In this document: positions 1-7,996 of the stretch, in pieces
Position numbering within the stretch: position 1 is the stretch's first letter
How the letters are laid out: every line of letters starts with the position of its first letter
Assembly: GCA_038230775.1 (NCBI GenBank)
Contig: JBBRMQ010000038.1
Span: forward strand, 1 to 23,883
Direction of reading: 5' to 3'
Source of the DNA: JBBRMQ01 sp038230775
GTDB lineage: Bacteria > Acidobacteriota > Thermoanaerobaculia > Gp7-AA8
Length of the DNA stretch: 23,883 nt
Translations under genes and position numbers: made by a program
Notes under the pieces: model-generated
What the model was told of the DNA's origin: nothing
The model's input: only the letters and a program-made list of their open reading frames with translations
The model's database searches: none

Positions 1-801
1 GAGCCGCGTCTTGCCGAGGCGGACCGCCCCAGCCAACAGCACGGGCCGATGAAAGTCGACGGGCGGTCGGAACGTCTCCGGATCGACGACAACGAGATAG
101 TCGGTCTCCACGCCTTCGGCCGTGCGATGCATGAGTCTCTCGATCTCATCGACCTGGTGAATGCCGTGCGTGACCGCCTCTTCACCGGCACGAAGCGCGC
201 GATGCAGCACCGGGGCGAGCTTCCGCTCCTCGGCGGACAGATAGCTGTTGCGTGACGACATCGCGAGACCGTCGTGCTCGCGGATCGTTTCGCCGAACAC
301 CAGCTTCACCGGAACATCGAGATCGCGCACCATCCGATCGATCACCGCGCATTGCTGCGCATCCTTGCGCCCGAACACGGCGATGTCGGGCTGCACGATG
401 TTGAAGAGCTTCAGCACCACGGTCGCGACGCCGTTGAAGTGACCGGGCCGTCGCTGCCCTTCCAGCGGCTCTGCGACCGCGGCAACATGCACGGCCGTCG
501 CGGAGTCGTGCGGATACATCGTTTCGACGCCGGGCAGAAAGAGAAGGTCGACGCCTTCGCTCTTCAGCATCTCGATGTCGCGAGCCTCGCTTCGCGGGTA
601 ACGTGCGAAATCTTCACTCGGTCCGAACTGCTTCGGGTTCACGAAGACGGAAACGACGATGAAATCCGCTCCGTTGTCACGCGCGACGCGGACGAGTGAG
701 AGATGGCCCGGGTGCAGATACCCCATTGTGGGAACGAGTCCGACCACTCGATCCTGTGGGAGCGCTGAACGGACCTCGTCAATACTCTTCGCGATCCTCA
801 A
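1..801 (-). CDS. panC: pantothenate synthetase (pantoate--beta-alanine ligase), C-terminus cut by window edge
   Basis: This enzyme joins pantoate and beta-alanine with ATP to make pantothenate, the last step before coenzyme A synthesis; it is cytosolic. The minus-strand translation reads through without a stop to base 1 and gives 267 residues; the family is usually about 280, so only a short tail is missing. The N-terminus carries PTMGYLHPGHLSL, the HIGH-type nucleotide-binding motif of the family. It is followed by VSVFVNPKQFGPSEDFARYP, GHFNGVATVV, FGRKDAQQ and the SSRNSYLS segment, all characteristic of PanC. The most likely start is TTG at 801, since no ATG lies close upstream in frame; CTG at 807 is an alternative. 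It follows panB on the same strand across an 85-bp gap that holds a cloverleaf repeat, so the two are probably co-transcribed. The identity is very secure; only the exact start is open. Confidence 0.96.
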   Translation of the reverse strand, partial: MRIAKSIDEVRSALPQDRVVGLVPTMGYLHPGHLSLVRVARDNGADFIVVSVFVNPKQFGPSEDFARYPRSEARDIEMLKSEGVDLLFLPGVETMYPHDSATAVHVAAVAEPLEGQRRPGHFNGVATVVLKLFNIVQPDIAVFGRKDAQQCAVIDRMVRDLDVPVKLVFGETIREHDGLAMSSRNSYLSAEERKLAPVLHRALRAGEEAVTHGIHQVDEIERLMHRTAEGVETDYLVVVDPETFRPPVDFHRPVLLAGAVRLGKTRL

Positions 802-816
802 TTGCAGTTCCGGCCT

Positions 817-884
817 GGTTTCTGTGTGAGGACCGGCTTGAGCCGGTCACAGCGACCGGCTGAAGCCAATCCTCACACCAAACC
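817..884. repeat. cloverleaf palindromic repeat, copy 1 (most degenerate)
   Basis: This element fills the gap between panB and panC. The outer stem is formed by GGTTTCTGTGTGAGGA and, at the other end, TCCTCACACCAAACC. Inside are two smaller hairpins, ACCGGCTTGAGCCGGT and a second built on GACCGGCTGAAGCC that has decayed on one arm. It is clearly related to the elements at 5236-5303 and 21877-21938. Because it lies inside a likely operon, it may act as an RNA stem-loop between the two cistrons. Confidence 0.85.
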
Positions 885-886
885 AG

Positions 887-1762
887 CTAATTCACTTTCG
901 GCATCGGCACCACCACCGAGTCGCCGTACAGCCTCTTCAGCTCTTCGGTGCTGCTCATGTGGAACGACTCGCTGCCTGCGTTCGGGAACCGGGCGCTGCG
1001 AACATCATCCAGGAACTTCCCGATGGCGGTCTGCATCGTCTCACGCACGTTGGCGTATTGCCGGACGAATTTCGGCGTGTGGCCGTCGTAGAGGCCGAGG
1101 AGGTCGTGGAATACGAGGACCTGTCCGTCGCAGGAGGGGCCGGCGCCGATGCCGATCGTCGGCACCGACACGCGATCGGTGATCATCGCCGCGAGCTCTG
1201 CCGGCACGCACTCCAGCACCATCGAGAAGCAACCGGCCTGATCGAGCGCGACGGCTTCATCGAGCAGTCGCCGCGCATCATCCGCGTTCTTGCCCTGCAG
1301 TTTGAATCCGCCCATGGTGTTGACGGACTGCGGCGTCAGTCCGATGTGACCCATCACCGGAATCTCGGCGTCGAGGATGGCGGCAATCGTCTTGAGGCGT
1401 CCCGGCTTCGCGCCTTCCACTTTCACGGCTTGCGCGCCGGCACGAATGAACTCGCCGGCGTTGCGAACCGACTCCTCGATCGAGATGTGGTACGAGAGAT
1501 ACGGCATGTCGCCGACCACAAGCGCGCGTGACGTGCCGCGCGCGACCGCCCGCGTGTGGTGCACCATGTCGGCCACCGTGACGTTCAGCGTGTCGGGGTA
1601 GCCGAGGACGACCATGCCGAGGGAGTCGCCGACGAGGATGATGTCGGTGCCGGCGGCGTCGACAACTTTCGCGCTCGGGAAATCGTACGCGGTGAGCATC
1701 CCGATACGCTGCACGCGCTTCATCGCGCGGATGGCCGGAACGGTGACTCGTTTCTCGCTCAA
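887..1762 (-). CDS. panB: 3-methyl-2-oxobutanoate hydroxymethyltransferase
   Basis: PanB transfers a hydroxymethyl group from methylene-tetrahydrofolate to alpha-ketoisovalerate, giving ketopantoate, the first committed step of pantothenate synthesis. The product is 291 residues, a normal family length. Visible motifs include GMLTAYDFPSAKVVDAAG, ILVGDSLGMVVLGYPDTL (with a metal-binding Asp), DMPYLSY, AVKVEGA, PVMGHIGLTPQSVNTMGGF and TIGIGAG. I place the start at TTG 1762 because a strong Shine-Dalgarno site, AGAGGAGG (1767-1774 on this strand), sits four bases before it. A longer reading from ATG 1831 exists, but its first 20 or so residues are only a translation of the heptad hairpin upstream. 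The next gene on this strand is panC. Acceptor supply and pantoate use are therefore linked in one unit with the kinase gene upstream. Confidence 0.96.
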   Translation of the reverse strand: MSEKRVTVPAIRAMKRVQRIGMLTAYDFPSAKVVDAAGTDIILVGDSLGMVVLGYPDTLNVTVADMVHHTRAVARGTSRALVVGDMPYLSYHISIEESVRNAGEFIRAGAQAVKVEGAKPGRLKTIAAILDAEIPVMGHIGLTPQSVNTMGGFKLQGKNADDARRLLDEAVALDQAGCFSMVLECVPAELAAMITDRVSVPTIGIGAGPSCDGQVLVFHDLLGLYDGHTPKFVRQYANVRETMQTAIGKFLDDVRSARFPNAGSESFHMSSTEELKRLYGDSVVVPMPKVN

Positions 1763-1766
1763 TTTG

Positions 1767-1774
1767 CCTCCTCT
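1767..1774 (-). promoter_or_regulatory. Shine-Dalgarno site that fixes the panB start
   Basis: AGAGGAGG on the minus strand lies four bases upstream of TTG 1762. It is the best ribosome-binding site in this region and decides for the TTG start over the ATG at 1831, which falls inside a repeat. Confidence 0.85.
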
Positions 1775-1793
1775 GACCGAGGAGGACAAGTGT

Positions 1794-1886
1794 GCTGAGG
1801 ACTGAGGACTGAGGACTGAGGACTGAGCCAACCACCGTACCCGTGGATTTGACTCAGTCCTCAGCCCTCAGTCCTCAGCCCTCGGC
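1794..1886. repeat. heptad-repeat hairpin, GAGGACT unit (copy A)
   Basis: The left arm (1794-1827) is about four and a half tandem copies of the 7-mer GAGGACT. The right arm (1853-1886) is the inverted counterpart AGTCCTC with three C/T or A/G-type differences, so 34-nt arms can pair. The 25-nt loop holds a small inner pair, CCAC...GTGG, and ends in TTTGA. It lies in the 152-bp gap between the kinase stop and the panB start. The element at 8981-9065 has the same unit and a similar loop. Confidence 0.9.
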
Positions 1887-1914
1887 CAACGTCTTCGTCT
1901 CGGTCCGTGCTACT

Positions 1915-2556
1915 TCAGGATCCAAGCGGTACGTAGTACTGCGTGCCTTTTTGCGCGTTTCGAATCTGCTCCACGAGCTGTTCGAAATGCGCCGGCGTAT
2001 TCACGAAATCGATCTCGTTCGTATTCACAACCAGCAATGGCGTTTCGCCGTACCGGTAAAAGTAGTGCGAATACGCCTCGCTGAGCTCTTGCAAATATTG
2101 TGGCGAGATCGATTTTTCGTAAGCACGCCCGCGCTTTTTCACGCGTCTGAGAAGTGTATCAAGGTTCGCCTGCAGGTAGATGACCAGGTCCGGCTTCGGC
2201 ACCGTTTCGTACAGGAGCTCGTACATCCGGTTGTAAATCATGAGCTCGGAGTCGTCGAGAGTCAGGTACGCGAAGATCTTGTCCTTGGGGAAGGTGTAGT
2301 CCGAGAGGATCAGCTCGGTAAAGAGGTCCTGCTGCGCGATCGAGCGCTGCTGGTCGTAACGGGAGAGCAGGAAGAAGAGCTGGCAGCGGAAGGCGGCGCC
2401 GCGCTTGTCCTTGTAGAAATCGTCCAGGAACGGGTTGTCCGCGTCCTCGAGGACTCTCGTTCCACGGAAGCGATTCGCGAGGAGATTGACCAGCGACGTC
2501 TTGCCGACACCGATGGGGCCCTCGATGGCGATGTGTCGCCATGGCAGAGGCGGCAT
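1915..2556 (-). CDS. deoxynucleoside kinase (deoxyguanosine/deoxyadenosine kinase family)
   Basis: This is a P-loop kinase that phosphorylates deoxynucleosides for dNTP salvage in the cytosol. The 213-residue product opens with HIAIEGPIGVGKTSL, whose Walker A Lys and Thr are residues 19 and 20. It continues with segments typical of dNK proteins: a DNPFLDDFYKD stretch, LFFLLSRYDQQ, LSDYTFPKDKIFA, the MYNR-like YNRMYELL, and PDLVIYLQA followed by LLRRVKKRGRAYE (the arginine-rich lid). Substrate preference cannot be read from the sequence. I prefer ATG 2556 over ATG 2601 because the family begins a few residues before the P-loop, and a TATCCT box stands eight bases upstream. The gene diverges from the M16 pair and precedes panB and panC. 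The grouping with pantothenate genes is an observed adjacency; the functional link is unknown. Confidence 0.93.
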   Translation of the reverse strand: MPPLPWRHIAIEGPIGVGKTSLVNLLANRFRGTRVLEDADNPFLDDFYKDKRGAAFRCQLFFLLSRYDQQRSIAQQDLFTELILSDYTFPKDKIFAYLTLDDSELMIYNRMYELLYETVPKPDLVIYLQANLDTLLRRVKKRGRAYEKSISPQYLQELSEAYSHYFYRYGETPLLVVNTNEIDFVNTPAHFEQLVEQIRNAQKGTQYYVPLGS

Positions 2557-2564
2557 TGATCGGA

Positions 2565-2570
2565 AGGATA
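2565..2570 (-). promoter_or_regulatory. possible -10 box (TATCCT) of the kinase gene
   Basis: TATCCT on the minus strand ends eight bases before ATG 2556, in a divergent gap of only 43 bp. No Shine-Dalgarno site is visible. This fits a very short or absent 5' leader. No clear -35 box was found. Confidence 0.4.
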
Positions 2571-2599
2571 AACGACGTTTGTGGTAAAACGCGCGTCCC

Positions 2600-3856
2600 A
2601 TGTTGTCGATTGACGAATACCGCCTCGACAACGGCCTCGGCGTGGTCCTCAACGAGGATCACTCCGCGCCGCTTGTCGCCATCAACCTCTGGTACCACGT
2701 GGGCTCCAAGAACGAGCGTCCCGGCCGCACGGGGTTCGCGCACCTGTTCGAGCACATGCTGTTTTCCGGCTCGCAGCACGTCGAAAACAACGAACATTTC
2801 CGCTACGTGCAGTCCGTGGGCGGCGTTCTCAACGGAACGACATTCTTTGATCGCACCAATTACTTTGAGACATTACCATCTAACTATTTAGCGCTCGGTT
2901 TATGGCTGGAATCGGACCGGATGGGCTTCTTCCTGCCGGCTCTGACCCAGGAGAAGCTCGACATCCAGCGCGAGGTGGTCAAGGAAGAACGCCGCCAGCG
3001 CTACGATAACGTTCCCTACGGCACCGCCTTCGAGCGACTCCTGCACCTGGCCTTCGATCCCGACTATTCGTATCACTGGCCGACGATCGGCTCGATGGAC
3101 GATCTCGGCGCCGCGTCGCTCGATGACATCCGCCAGTTCTTCTCGACCTGGTATCGCCCCAACAACTGCGTGCTGACGATCGTGGGCGACTTCGCGCCTG
3201 CGGAAGCGAAAGAGCTCGTGGCGAAGTATTTCAGCGACATCGCGCCCGGCGACAAGTTCCCCCACTTCGACCTGCAGCGCAAACCCCTCGGCGGCGAGCG
3301 GCGCGAACAGTTCGCGTCCCCGGTGCAACTGCCGCGCATTTACCGGCTCTACCACCTGCCGAAGATGGGCGAGCCCGGCTGGGTCCACGCCGATCTCCTT
3401 TCCACTGTTCTCGCTTCGGACAAAGCGAGCCGCTTCGAGAAGGCGCTCGTTCTCGAGCAGCAAATCGCTACCGACGTCGCCGCCTACGTGCTGCCGACTG
3501 AATCGACGGGCATGCTGCTGATGCAGGCCACGGCAAAGGAAGGCATCTCCATCGACCAGCTGGAGCGCGCGATCGACGATCAGATTGCGCGCGTCGCGAA
3601 GGACGGTGTCACGGAAGACGAGCTCAATCGCGCTCGCACGCGCGCGGAAGTCGACTTCGCTCACCAGCTCGAAAACTACGACGCCCGCGGCGATCTGATC
3701 GGAATGCTCGCCACCTACTTCGGCGACGCACGGATGGTCGACCGCTGGCTCGAGCCGTACCAGCGCGCAACGAGCAGCGACCTGGCCGAAGCGGCGCGGC
3801 AGTATCTCGTGCCGGAGAATCGCGTCACGAGCCTGTTCGTTCCGGAGGCCGCATGA
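2600..3856 (+). CDS. M16 family zinc metallopeptidase, catalytic subunit
   Basis: The product is 418 residues and matches the processing-peptidase-like half of the M16 (pitrilysin/MPP) family. The inverted zinc motif HLFEH is present with H48, E51 (catalytic base) and H52. The third ligand is expected at about E129 in REVVKEERRQRYDN. Other family features are the early LDNGL, NLWYHVGSKNE and the C-terminal half beginning around RREQFASPVQLPRIY. No signal peptide is visible, so the enzyme is probably cytosolic or uses another export route. Its stop overlaps the start of the next gene by ATGA, and the two would form the usual active/inactive heterodimer. Codons 92-101 (2873-2902) contain three TTA codons, unusual for this gene. 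The class is certain; the natural substrate is not known. Confidence 0.95.
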   Translation: MLSIDEYRLDNGLGVVLNEDHSAPLVAINLWYHVGSKNERPGRTGFAHLFEHMLFSGSQHVENNEHFRYVQSVGGVLNGTTFFDRTNYFETLPSNYLALGLWLESDRMGFFLPALTQEKLDIQREVVKEERRQRYDNVPYGTAFERLLHLAFDPDYSYHWPTIGSMDDLGAASLDDIRQFFSTWYRPNNCVLTIVGDFAPAEAKELVAKYFSDIAPGDKFPHFDLQRKPLGGERREQFASPVQLPRIYRLYHLPKMGEPGWVHADLLSTVLASDKASRFEKALVLEQQIATDVAAYVLPTESTGMLLMQATAKEGISIDQLERAIDDQIARVAKDGVTEDELNRARTRAEVDFAHQLENYDARGDLIGMLATYFGDARMVDRWLEPYQRATSSDLAEAARQYLVPENRVTSLFVPEAA

Positions 3857-5226
3857 GCGACTTCCGCGCGACTGCCCCGCAGCCCGGCCCGCCGCGTCCG
3901 TACCAGTTTCCACACGTCACCAGAAAGACGCTGCCCAACGGATTACACATCGTGGTTGCTGAGAATCACGCCGCACCGCTGGTGGCGGCGCGCGCGATCA
4001 TCCGCTCCGGCGCCGATCACGACACACCGGAACAGGCGGGCCTGGCCTCGCTCACGTCCGAGTTGCTCGACGAAGGCGCCGGCTCGCGCGACGCCGTCCG
4101 CATGGCCGAAGACACCGGTCGCCTCGGCGCTTCGATCGGTTCAGGCGCCGACTGGGACGCATCGTACGTATCCGTTGACGTCCTCGCGCGCAACGCGAAC
4201 GCCGCACTCGAGATCTTCGCCGACGTCATCCGCCGTCCGATGCTTCCCGCGGCGTCGCTGGAGCGATTGCGAAGCGAACGGCTGAACGAGTTGATCCAGC
4301 AGCGCGATGAAGCTTCGGCGATCGCGGGCAAACGTTTCTCGAATCTGCTCTACGCCGGCGGCACGTACGGCAACTCCGTCGTCGGCAATCCGGAATCGGT
4401 CGTCAACATCAAGCTCGACGACGTACGCCGCTACTACCAGTCGCAGTACGTCGCGAACAACACCACGGTCGTGGTGACCGGCGACATTGATGCCGACACG
4501 ATCGTCGCGCTCATCGAGCGTCTCTTCACCGACTGGCCGAAGAAAGCCGATCCGAAGCCGCCAACCATCAAGCCGGCGAAGTTCGAGAAATCGAGCATCT
4601 ATCTGATCGACCGTCCCACCGCCGTCCAGTCCGAGATCCGCGTCGGCCACCTCGGTGTCCCCCGCGCGACCGAAGACTACTTCCCGCTCACGGTGATGAA
4701 CGCGCTGTTAGGCGGCGTCTTCAACTCGCGCATCAATCTCAACCTGCGCGAGAAGCACGGCTACACCTACGGCGCGCGCTCGGCGTTCGCGATGCGGCGT
4801 CAGGCCGGACCCTTCGTGGTGAGCGCGCCGGTGCGCAACGAGGTCACGCTCGAGGCGGTGAGCGAGGTTCTCTCCGAACTGCGGCGCATCCGGACCGGCG
4901 ACGTCGACGCGCAGGAGCTCGGCGACACGAAGGCATACCTCGCCGGTGTCTTCCCGGCGACCGTCCAGACGGCGAGCGACATCGCGGGTCGGCTGCTCGA
5001 CATGGATCTCTACGGATTGCCGCACGACTACTTCGACAAGTACCGCGAGACGATCACCGCGGTGAGCAAGGACGACGTCGAGCGCGTGGCGAAAAAGTAC
5101 ATCGATCCCGATCGCATGATCATCGTCATCGTCGGCAACGTGAAGCAGATCCAGGAGCCGATCGGCACGCTCGGCTATCCGGTGCAGCACCTGGATATCG
5201 ACGGCAACGCGTTGCCGGTGGCGTGA
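3853..5226 (+). CDS. M16 family peptidase-like subunit lacking the zinc motif
   Basis: The 457-residue protein aligns with M16 proteins from FPHVTRKTLPNGLHIVVAEN onward. Where HxxEH should be, it has S66-L-T-S-E70, so the zinc site is absent and it should not be catalytic. It keeps the Arg/Tyr pair of the non-catalytic partner in LREKHGYTYG (R299, Y306), which in the family helps bind substrate. A Shine-Dalgarno GGAGG sits just before ATG 3853, and the start overlaps the stop of the upstream catalytic gene, which supports equal expression and a heterodimer. A proline-rich N-terminal tail of about 15 residues precedes the first domain; I see no signal peptide. A cloverleaf repeat follows the gene. 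Confidence 0.94.
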   Translation: MSDFRATAPQPGPPRPYQFPHVTRKTLPNGLHIVVAENHAAPLVAARAIIRSGADHDTPEQAGLASLTSELLDEGAGSRDAVRMAEDTGRLGASIGSGADWDASYVSVDVLARNANAALEIFADVIRRPMLPAASLERLRSERLNELIQQRDEASAIAGKRFSNLLYAGGTYGNSVVGNPESVVNIKLDDVRRYYQSQYVANNTTVVVTGDIDADTIVALIERLFTDWPKKADPKPPTIKPAKFEKSSIYLIDRPTAVQSEIRVGHLGVPRATEDYFPLTVMNALLGGVFNSRINLNLREKHGYTYGARSAFAMRRQAGPFVVSAPVRNEVTLEAVSEVLSELRRIRTGDVDAQELGDTKAYLAGVFPATVQTASDIAGRLLDMDLYGLPHDYFDKYRETITAVSKDDVERVAKKYIDPDRMIIVIVGNVKQIQEPIGTLGYPVQHLDIDGNALPVA

Positions 5227-5235
5227 TCTGGAGTC

Positions 5236-5303
5236 GCTTCTGTGTGAGGACCGGCTTCAGCCGGTCACGACCGACCGGCTAAAGCCGGTCCACACACAGA
5301 AGC
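5236..5303. repeat. cloverleaf palindromic repeat, copy 2
   Basis: It lies between two converging genes. The outer stem is GCTTCTGTGTGAGG paired with CCACACACAGAAGC (one mismatch). It encloses two hairpins, ACCGGCTTCAGCCGGT and GACCGGCTAAAGCCGGTC, separated by a few bases. In RNA from either side it could serve as a transcription-end structure, but no T-run follows. Confidence 0.9.
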
Positions 5304-5340
5304 AGAACATCCATCTATCGCGACGCCTCGTCGCAATGAC

Positions 5341-7548
5341 CTACCGCTGGATCGCGTACGAGACCTTGAAGAACAGCGATCGATCCGCCTTCACGAGGTT
5401 GTTCGTCTCCAGCAGCACGCGGTTGTCGCCGTAGCCCACGAAGAGCACGGTCTGCCAGTTGATGCGGTACGTGTACAGAATCGAGCCGAGGAACGAGCCG
5501 TCGCGTGACGGATTCGGGAAGGTGTACAGCGCCGGATCGTACGTCGTGCTGACGTACTGCCCGATGAGGCGCACCAGCGAATTCGCCGAGAAGCTGTACG
5601 TGGTCTTCAATCGTTCCACGTTCGCGGTGTAGAGCCGGCCGCCGGTCACGTCCAGCCACTCGCGATTCAGCGTCAACTCGAGAGTGAGGTTGTCGACCGG
5701 ACGCACGGTCGGTCCGAGGCTCAGCGAGGCACCGTGACCGACTCGCCCGTTTGCGAAGTCGATCTGCTGACCCGCGGTGCCGGCGAACACGATGCGCGTG
5801 AAGCGCCGCGACGGATCGAATTGCGCCTGCCACGCGAGATACGTCTGGTCGCGTCCGTTGACCGTCTCGTGACGCAGTGCGGCAAACGCCTGCAGGTTCT
5901 TCCTGCCGTTGAGATTCACACCCGGTGCGATCCGCCGAAAGATCGTGTGATTGTTCAGATCCATCTGCTGGTCGACAAAAATGTATGGCCGGATGAAGCT
6001 CACCGTGCGCTCCGGATAGAAGTCGAAGCCAACGATGCCGTCCACCTCGCGATACCCGGCCTGCGGCAGAAAGCCGAGATCGGCGCGGAATGGCTTCCCG
6101 ACCTCTTTGGCCTCGATGAACGTGTCGTACTTTTTCTTCTGGTGGCCGTAGCCCGCGTAGAACGCGTGCGATGTTGCCTTCGCGCCGTTCCATGCGCTCG
6201 ACAGATCCAGCCGCAGCGGATTGCGGTTGTCGCTCACCAGGACTTCGCCCGTGATGGTGTCGCTGTCGTTCGGACGCCATTGAAAATCGGGGCCGAGAAC
6301 GCGATTGTGACCGCCGCCACGGATCTCGCGATCGGTGAAGACGCCGCCGACGAAGAACTTTCCGAAGTCATGGCGGATGCGGCCGATCGCGTCCGTCGAC
6401 TTGAAATCCTGCGGCGCGAATCTCGAACCGAGCGGTCCCGGAATGATCGTCAGACCGCCGCCTTGATCTTCGGTCACGAGGACCGTGTACGCCGAGTTCC
6501 CGATTTTCCCCGTACTGCGCACGCCGTAGCGCGGATCAGTGATGTTGCGTGTGTACGCGACCTGCAGCGGCGTATCGAACAGATCGAAGCCTTCGAGGAA
6601 GAACGGGCGCTTTTCCGGAAAGAACACGGCGAAGCGCTGATTGACCGTGATCTGCGCGACGTCGGCCTCGACCTGCGAGAAGTCGGGGTTGATCGTCATG
6701 TCGATCGCGTTGTTCGCGGTCGGCGTCCACTTCACATCCAGTCCCGCGTCCTTGTGCAGCGGCTCATTGCGCAAGGGCGATCCGAGGTCGCCCCGCGGAG
6801 TGGCGACCTGCTGGGCAGTGACGTACGGGGCGGCGACGAAGTGTCCTGCTTCCGGAAGACCCGTCAGGCCGATCAGCGGATGCATGTGGCACATGTAGCA
6901 ATTCGAGCCGCGCGGCACGGGCCCGCTCTGGAACGCGTACCGGAACTGGCGCGGATAGTTGCGCCAGATCAGAATGTTCCACGTCTGCGGATCGGAGTGC
7001 GTGTAGCGCAGTGACGAGAACGGGATGCGGTACTCGGCGCTCCAGCCGCCGGAATCGATCTTCGCCGCCGTGTCGTAGAAGTAGTCGGGCGAGAAGTCCT
7101 CGTTGAAGTTCGCATCGTTGAAGATGCCGTCGCCCTGGATGCCACGCGGATTCACGCGCAACTCGATGGCAGTGCGCTTGTCGTTGCGTGTATCGAGAAA
7201 GACCGCGATGTTGTCGTCGGTCCCGATCACGTTGTCGCGATCGACGTACGGCGCGCGGATCTGCTCCGGGTGCGGGTCCTCACAGCGGATGCCGACGTAG
7301 AAGTACTTCTCGTCGTAAGTGATGTACGCGATCGTCTTCACCTTTGGAGGCGTGTTGTCGCCGGGCGAGGTCTCGTAGAACTGATCGATCTTCGCAGCGC
7401 CCTCCCACCCGGGATCGGAGAGGTCGCCGTCGATGCGAATCGCGCCAGTGGTGCGATGAAGGTTCAGTGGCGGCGGCGCGGGCGGAGCATCGGCAAGAAG
7501 CACGGTGGCGAACGTCAGCAGTGCGACGGCGAACGCGGCTCTCATCAT
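5341..7548 (-). CDS. DUF5916 outer-membrane protein with N-terminal CBM9-like domain
   Basis: The 735-residue product has a signal peptide (MMRAAFAVALLTFATVLLAD). A carbohydrate-binding family 9-like sandwich follows, starting near TTGAIRIDGDLSDPGWEGA and running to about residue 210. The rest is the long DUF5916 region, rich in alternating aromatic strands, and it ends in an aromatic strand (LFFKVSYAIQR) like an outer-membrane beta-barrel. Phrases typical of the family include NPDFSQVEADVAQITVNQRF, FFPEKRPFFLEG and FTRNI-like TRNITDPRYG. The true role of the family is not known; sugar or peptide handling at the surface is a guess. An unusual point is a CYMCH sequence (residues 217-221), which has the CxxCH form of a covalent haem c site. 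I chose ATG 7548, directly before the signal peptide; an upstream ATG at 7656 would bury it. The start lies 13 bp after the DUF4149 stop. Confidence 0.88.
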   Translation of the reverse strand: MMRAAFAVALLTFATVLLADAPPAPPPLNLHRTTGAIRIDGDLSDPGWEGAAKIDQFYETSPGDNTPPKVKTIAYITYDEKYFYVGIRCEDPHPEQIRAPYVDRDNVIGTDDNIAVFLDTRNDKRTAIELRVNPRGIQGDGIFNDANFNEDFSPDYFYDTAAKIDSGGWSAEYRIPFSSLRYTHSDPQTWNILIWRNYPRQFRYAFQSGPVPRGSNCYMCHMHPLIGLTGLPEAGHFVAAPYVTAQQVATPRGDLGSPLRNEPLHKDAGLDVKWTPTANNAIDMTINPDFSQVEADVAQITVNQRFAVFFPEKRPFFLEGFDLFDTPLQVAYTRNITDPRYGVRSTGKIGNSAYTVLVTEDQGGGLTIIPGPLGSRFAPQDFKSTDAIGRIRHDFGKFFVGGVFTDREIRGGGHNRVLGPDFQWRPNDSDTITGEVLVSDNRNPLRLDLSSAWNGAKATSHAFYAGYGHQKKKYDTFIEAKEVGKPFRADLGFLPQAGYREVDGIVGFDFYPERTVSFIRPYIFVDQQMDLNNHTIFRRIAPGVNLNGRKNLQAFAALRHETVNGRDQTYLAWQAQFDPSRRFTRIVFAGTAGQQIDFANGRVGHGASLSLGPTVRPVDNLTLELTLNREWLDVTGGRLYTANVERLKTTYSFSANSLVRLIGQYVSTTYDPALYTFPNPSRDGSFLGSILYTYRINWQTVLFVGYGDNRVLLETNNLVKADRSLFFKVSYAIQR

Positions 7549-7561
7549 TCGTACGAAAACT

Positions 7562-7996
7562 CTACGTACCTTCGACGGCCGAGGTTTCACGTTGGTTAGC
7601 AACGGCGACAGCGGCAGCGGCTGTCTCGGCGAGAAGAAGCAGGGCGGAGAATCCATGCATCAAGCCAAAACGCCGGCGAACAGGATCGGTTGCAGCCAGC
7701 GCGCTGATCGGGATGACGGAACTGTTTCGGACCGCGCGGATGCGCATGTCGACGATCGCCTGCGTGGACGCCAGAACGATCGCCGCCAGAAAAAGAGCGG
7801 GTCGCAGGTCGCGGGTCGCGGGTCGGTGAAGAAGCAGTAGCACGAGCGGCGCGGCGATCGACAGATAGTGCCACCGCGTCAGCATCACGCCGACGACATT
7901 CGCCGCCACCGTGCTGTTTGGTGATGCCGAGAACGCGGCTGGAGTGGCGATCAGGAGAAGGCACACCGCGGTTCCAAACCACAATGCGGCGATCAG
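7562..7996 (-). CDS. DUF4149 family small integral membrane protein
   Basis: About 144 residues with four hydrophobic segments: LIAALWFGTAVCLLLIATPA, WHYLSIAAPLVLLLL, LRPALFLAAIVLASTQAIV and HGFSALLLLAETAAAAVAVA. The opening LWxGTxxxxxxxxTPAxF and the later RxRFGLMHGFSALLLL match the DUF4149/TMEM205-like pattern. Its function is unknown. The start is uncertain: there is no ATG or GTG in the right place. The candidates are CTG at 7996, which overlaps the mtnA stop (CTGA), and TTG at 7984; both would depend on translational coupling from mtnA. A longer in-frame reading to 8428 exists but lies antisense-frame inside mtnA and has no family likeness. Confidence 0.72.
   Translation of the reverse strand: MIAALWFGTAVCLLLIATPAAFSASPNSTVAANVVGVMLTRWHYLSIAAPLVLLLLHRPATRDLRPALFLAAIVLASTQAIVDMRIRAVRNSSVIPISALAATDPVRRRFGLMHGFSALLLLAETAAAAVAVANQRETSAVEGT

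Noticed and set aside
1763..1831. N-terminal extension of panB from ATG 1831
   Set aside because: It translates the heptad hairpin into Ser/Pro-rich sequence, and a perfect Shine-Dalgarno site stands before TTG 1762.
2900..3913. 337-codon open reading on the minus strand
   Set aside because: Antisense to the catalytic M16 gene, whose motifs are clear.
5236..5303. Classic intrinsic terminator between the converging M16 and DUF5916 genes
   Set aside because: The stem-loop is strong but no T-run follows on either strand, and the same element occurs inside an operon and between divergent genes, so I list it as a repeat.
5734..7014. 426-codon open reading on the plus strand
   Set aside because: Antisense to the DUF5916 gene, with no recognisable domain or start signal.
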